Assembly (NCBI GenBank): GCA_002360495.1
Contig: DEQO01000095.1
Location: 1 to 64,000, forward strand
DNA length: 64,000 nt
Direction of reading: 5' to 3'
From: Flavobacteriales bacterium UBA3364
GTDB lineage: Bacteria; Bacteroidota; Bacteroidia; Flavobacteriales_F; PHOS-HE28
Part shown: positions 62,338-64,000 of the stretch, piece after piece
Layout: each line of letters begins with the position of its first letter
Position numbering within the stretch: position 1 is the stretch's first letter
Translations under genes and position numbers: made by a program
The notes under the pieces: model-generated
What the model saw: the letters and a program-made list of their open reading frames with translations, nothing else
Database searches by the model: none
What the model was told of the DNA's origin: nothing

Positions 62338-63936
62338 CTAGTGTGTCGGTTCCAGCATCACCTCCATCTCCCCATCACCTTGCAGGGGAACTTGTTTGTC
62401 CTGGTAGTACGCATACCCTTTACAGGTCACTTCAACGTCCTGAAAGGGTTCGCGTAGTTCCAAGGGGATAGCCAGGTCAAAGCGGCCAGTGGCATCCGTG
62501 GAGGCGATGACGGTCTTGATCCGGACTTGTGCGTCCGGCACTGGCGCACCGGTCGCGAGGTCGCGGACGATGCCGCGCAATCGCTCACTGCCGGAAAGGT
62601 GGATCGGGAAGGCCACTTGCGCGTCGCGTTGGAGCGTGTACTTCGCCGCAGGATCGATGGGTACGTAGGCTTCGCCCATCGCCTCGACATCCAGTTGCAC
62701 CGGAAGATCGATCAAGTTCGAGGGCACTTGCGTGAAGACCGCTTCGCCCCTTTCGTTGATGGGGGCTTCGGCCTGGAAGTCGGTGGCCTTCAGGAGCACT
62801 TTCCCCTTGTTGCTCAGGATATGGTCGGTAGGCCCCTTGGGTCCATGGGTATGGATGGTCACGGTAAAGGGGCGATGGGTGTAGTGCTGATATACGAAGC
62901 CAAGAACAACAACCACGATGCCGACGGCAGCATAAGCGATCACCATCTTGCGTGAAAGCCAGGATGTCCTGAGGGTCTGCTGGATGTCGCCCAACTTCTC
63001 CTCACTGCGGGTAGCGCTGTCCTTCAGCTCTGCGAAACCCTCGCGTACTTCGCCGCGCAATTGTCCAAGGTCGTCGCGCACGGCTTGGATATCCTCCCGC
63101 ACCGCGTTGAAGTAGGCCGTAAGCTCTTCCTTGGAGATGTCCAGGAACTTCTTGGGATCGGTCGTGATCCGTCCCTGGTCCTTGGCATGCTGGATGGGCG
63201 TTACCAGATCCTGGTAGTAAAGATCGAGCAGCTCCGTTTGGACATCGCTCAGTTGCTTGTGGTGCGCGACCACGTTGCGCACCCGACGGATGTCCTCCAA
63301 ATACTCGCGGATCGTTTCGCGTTTGTCCCGGAGCAAGCGCAAGTAGGCATCGTCCTGGAACAGCTTCGCGTAACGCGGGAACTCCTCCTTCCCAATGAAC
63401 AGCGATGCCAATTCACTGAAGGTGGTGCCACTGAGGATGTTCCCTTTCTCCGCCGCCTTCGACCACTTCTGCAGCGTTTCCTGCGGCACCCGGTCGCCGA
63501 GGTAGGCGATCAAAGCATCCTGGCCCTGATGTGTTTCGGCGATCAAACTGCGAAGTATCAACTCCACGGCGCGCACGCGCTTGAGCGAAAGCACTTGACC
63601 CTCCTCACCGGTCATCGCCGGTGTGGGTTGGGAAAGGCCCGCTCGTTCGGCAATGGTCTCTCCCCAAGAAAGCAAACGGTACAGGGCGATACGTCCTTCC
63701 TTGTCGGCTTCGGGGTGACGAACACGACCGCTCACGACCGTCTCGAACGCTTCGAGTTCCGGCACTTGCAGACCGATGGACCCGGCAAGTGCCTTGGAGC
63801 CCTCCTCGGACTTGCGGCGTTTCAGGGCGGCCAGGAAAGCTGCACTATCGGTCGGTACCGGGAGCAAGGCCAGCCGCTCCCCCAAGGCCTTCAACAAGCC
63901 TTCTTCAAGTGACCTTTCAAATGACCGGGCATCCAT
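62338..63936 (-). CDS. single-pass membrane protein with an RX4H (HEPN-like) motif and CarboxypepD_reg-like ectodomain
   Basis: A 532-residue protein. The helical N-terminal half ends in EYLEDIRRVRNVVAHHKQLS, where Arg220, Asn221 and His225 fit the RNxxxH pattern of HEPN/Swt1-type domains. A coiled coil (about 265-325: AVREDIQAVRDDLGQLRGEV) leads to one membrane helix at 331-350 (MVIAYAAVGIVVVVLGFVYQ). The outer part holds two immunoglobulin-like domains; the second reads LRGIVRDLATGAPVPDAQVR, like the domains of the TPR proteins. The domain order suggests a receptor that carries an envelope signal to a cytosolic nuclease-like domain. A TATCTTCC element (63972-63979) and a TTG 17 bases further upstream could be its promoter. 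It may be the first gene of the block. Confidence 0.78.
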   Translation of the reverse strand: MDARSFERSLEEGLLKALGERLALLPVPTDSAAFLAALKRRKSEEGSKALAGSIGLQVPELEAFETVVSGRVRHPEADKEGRIALYRLLSWGETIAERAGLSQPTPAMTGEEGQVLSLKRVRAVELILRSLIAETHQGQDALIAYLGDRVPQETLQKWSKAAEKGNILSGTTFSELASLFIGKEEFPRYAKLFQDDAYLRLLRDKRETIREYLEDIRRVRNVVAHHKQLSDVQTELLDLYYQDLVTPIQHAKDQGRITTDPKKFLDISKEELTAYFNAVREDIQAVRDDLGQLRGEVREGFAELKDSATRSEEKLGDIQQTLRTSWLSRKMVIAYAAVGIVVVVLGFVYQHYTHRPFTVTIHTHGPKGPTDHILSNKGKVLLKATDFQAEAPINERGEAVFTQVPSNLIDLPVQLDVEAMGEAYVPIDPAAKYTLQRDAQVAFPIHLSGSERLRGIVRDLATGAPVPDAQVRIKTVIASTDATGRFDLAIPLELREPFQDVEVTCKGYAYYQDKQVPLQGDGEMEVMLEPTH

Positions 63937-64000
63937 ATTTCGTTACTGGGTAGGTGGTGGTTCCGCGCAATGGAAGATAGTCCTTCGTCGCAGTCGCAAG

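Noticed and set aside
1..64000. CRISPR array, tRNA, rRNA or prophage
   Set aside because: No regularly spaced short repeats, no recognisable tRNA or rRNA sequence, and no integrase, capsid or terminase-like protein was seen on reading.

Overview
The window is about 64 kb of gene-dense bacterial chromosome with a GC content in the high fifties by eye. It looks like a Bacteroidota genome, most likely a high-GC member of or near Flavobacteriales. The evidence is an S46 dipeptidyl-peptidase, a type IX secretion-like C-terminus, a Bacteroidota-style OmpA protein, an MbnP-like lipoprotein, a UMF1 transporter, and two promoters of the form TTG-N19-TAnnTTTG. I saw no rRNA, tRNA, CRISPR array, transposase or integrase, and I cannot name a genus.

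Positions 1-37,000 are mostly core genes. In order they are: the 3' part of pyrG; a secreted protein; yidC; a DUF6438 lipoprotein; an S46 peptidase; a DUF2157/GDYXXLXY pair; a small secreted protein and an EI24/CysZ-like membrane protein; purB; a SanA-like protein; a porin O/P; a DinB-like protein; a conserved unknown; lhgO; a UMF1 transporter; an OmpA protein; two outer-membrane barrels; aconitase; a probable copper cluster (MbnP-like, barrel, Cys-rich membrane protein); a bestrophin; a dipeptide epimerase; the rpsF-rpsR-rplI operon; a small membrane protein; dnaX; a MORN-type secreted protein; icd; a GT22 mannosyltransferase; a MATE transporter; and a small barrel. dnaX carries a well-formed candidate frameshift or slippage site for a short gamma form.

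Positions 37,156-63,936 are different and are the most interesting part. On the plus strand, three genes run together: a secreted HExxH metalloprotease with TPR-like repeats, a secreted coiled-coil protein, and a membrane-anchored caspase-like protease with His195 and Cys246. Converging on them from the minus strand is a compact block of about 22 kb. It starts with a membrane protein carrying an RX4H (HEPN-like) motif and a carboxypeptidase-regulatory-like ectodomain. Next come six paralogous secreted TPR proteins, then a soluble protein with a second RX4H motif, then a 1,321-residue nSTAND-type P-loop NTPase with one membrane segment and a large propeller-like C-terminal half, and finally a tail-anchored protein of unknown function. 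Most junctions overlap by 1-4 bases or are nearly abutting.

My reading, which is inference, is that this is an envelope-spanning conflict or stress-signalling system. The secreted TPR and propeller parts would act as sensors, the STAND ATPase as the switch, and the HEPN-like and caspase-like proteins as effectors. A 255-bp direct repeat, 97% identical, flanks one TPR gene and records a recent duplication of a TPR gene plus the start of the next gene, so the array is probably still expanding and contracting.
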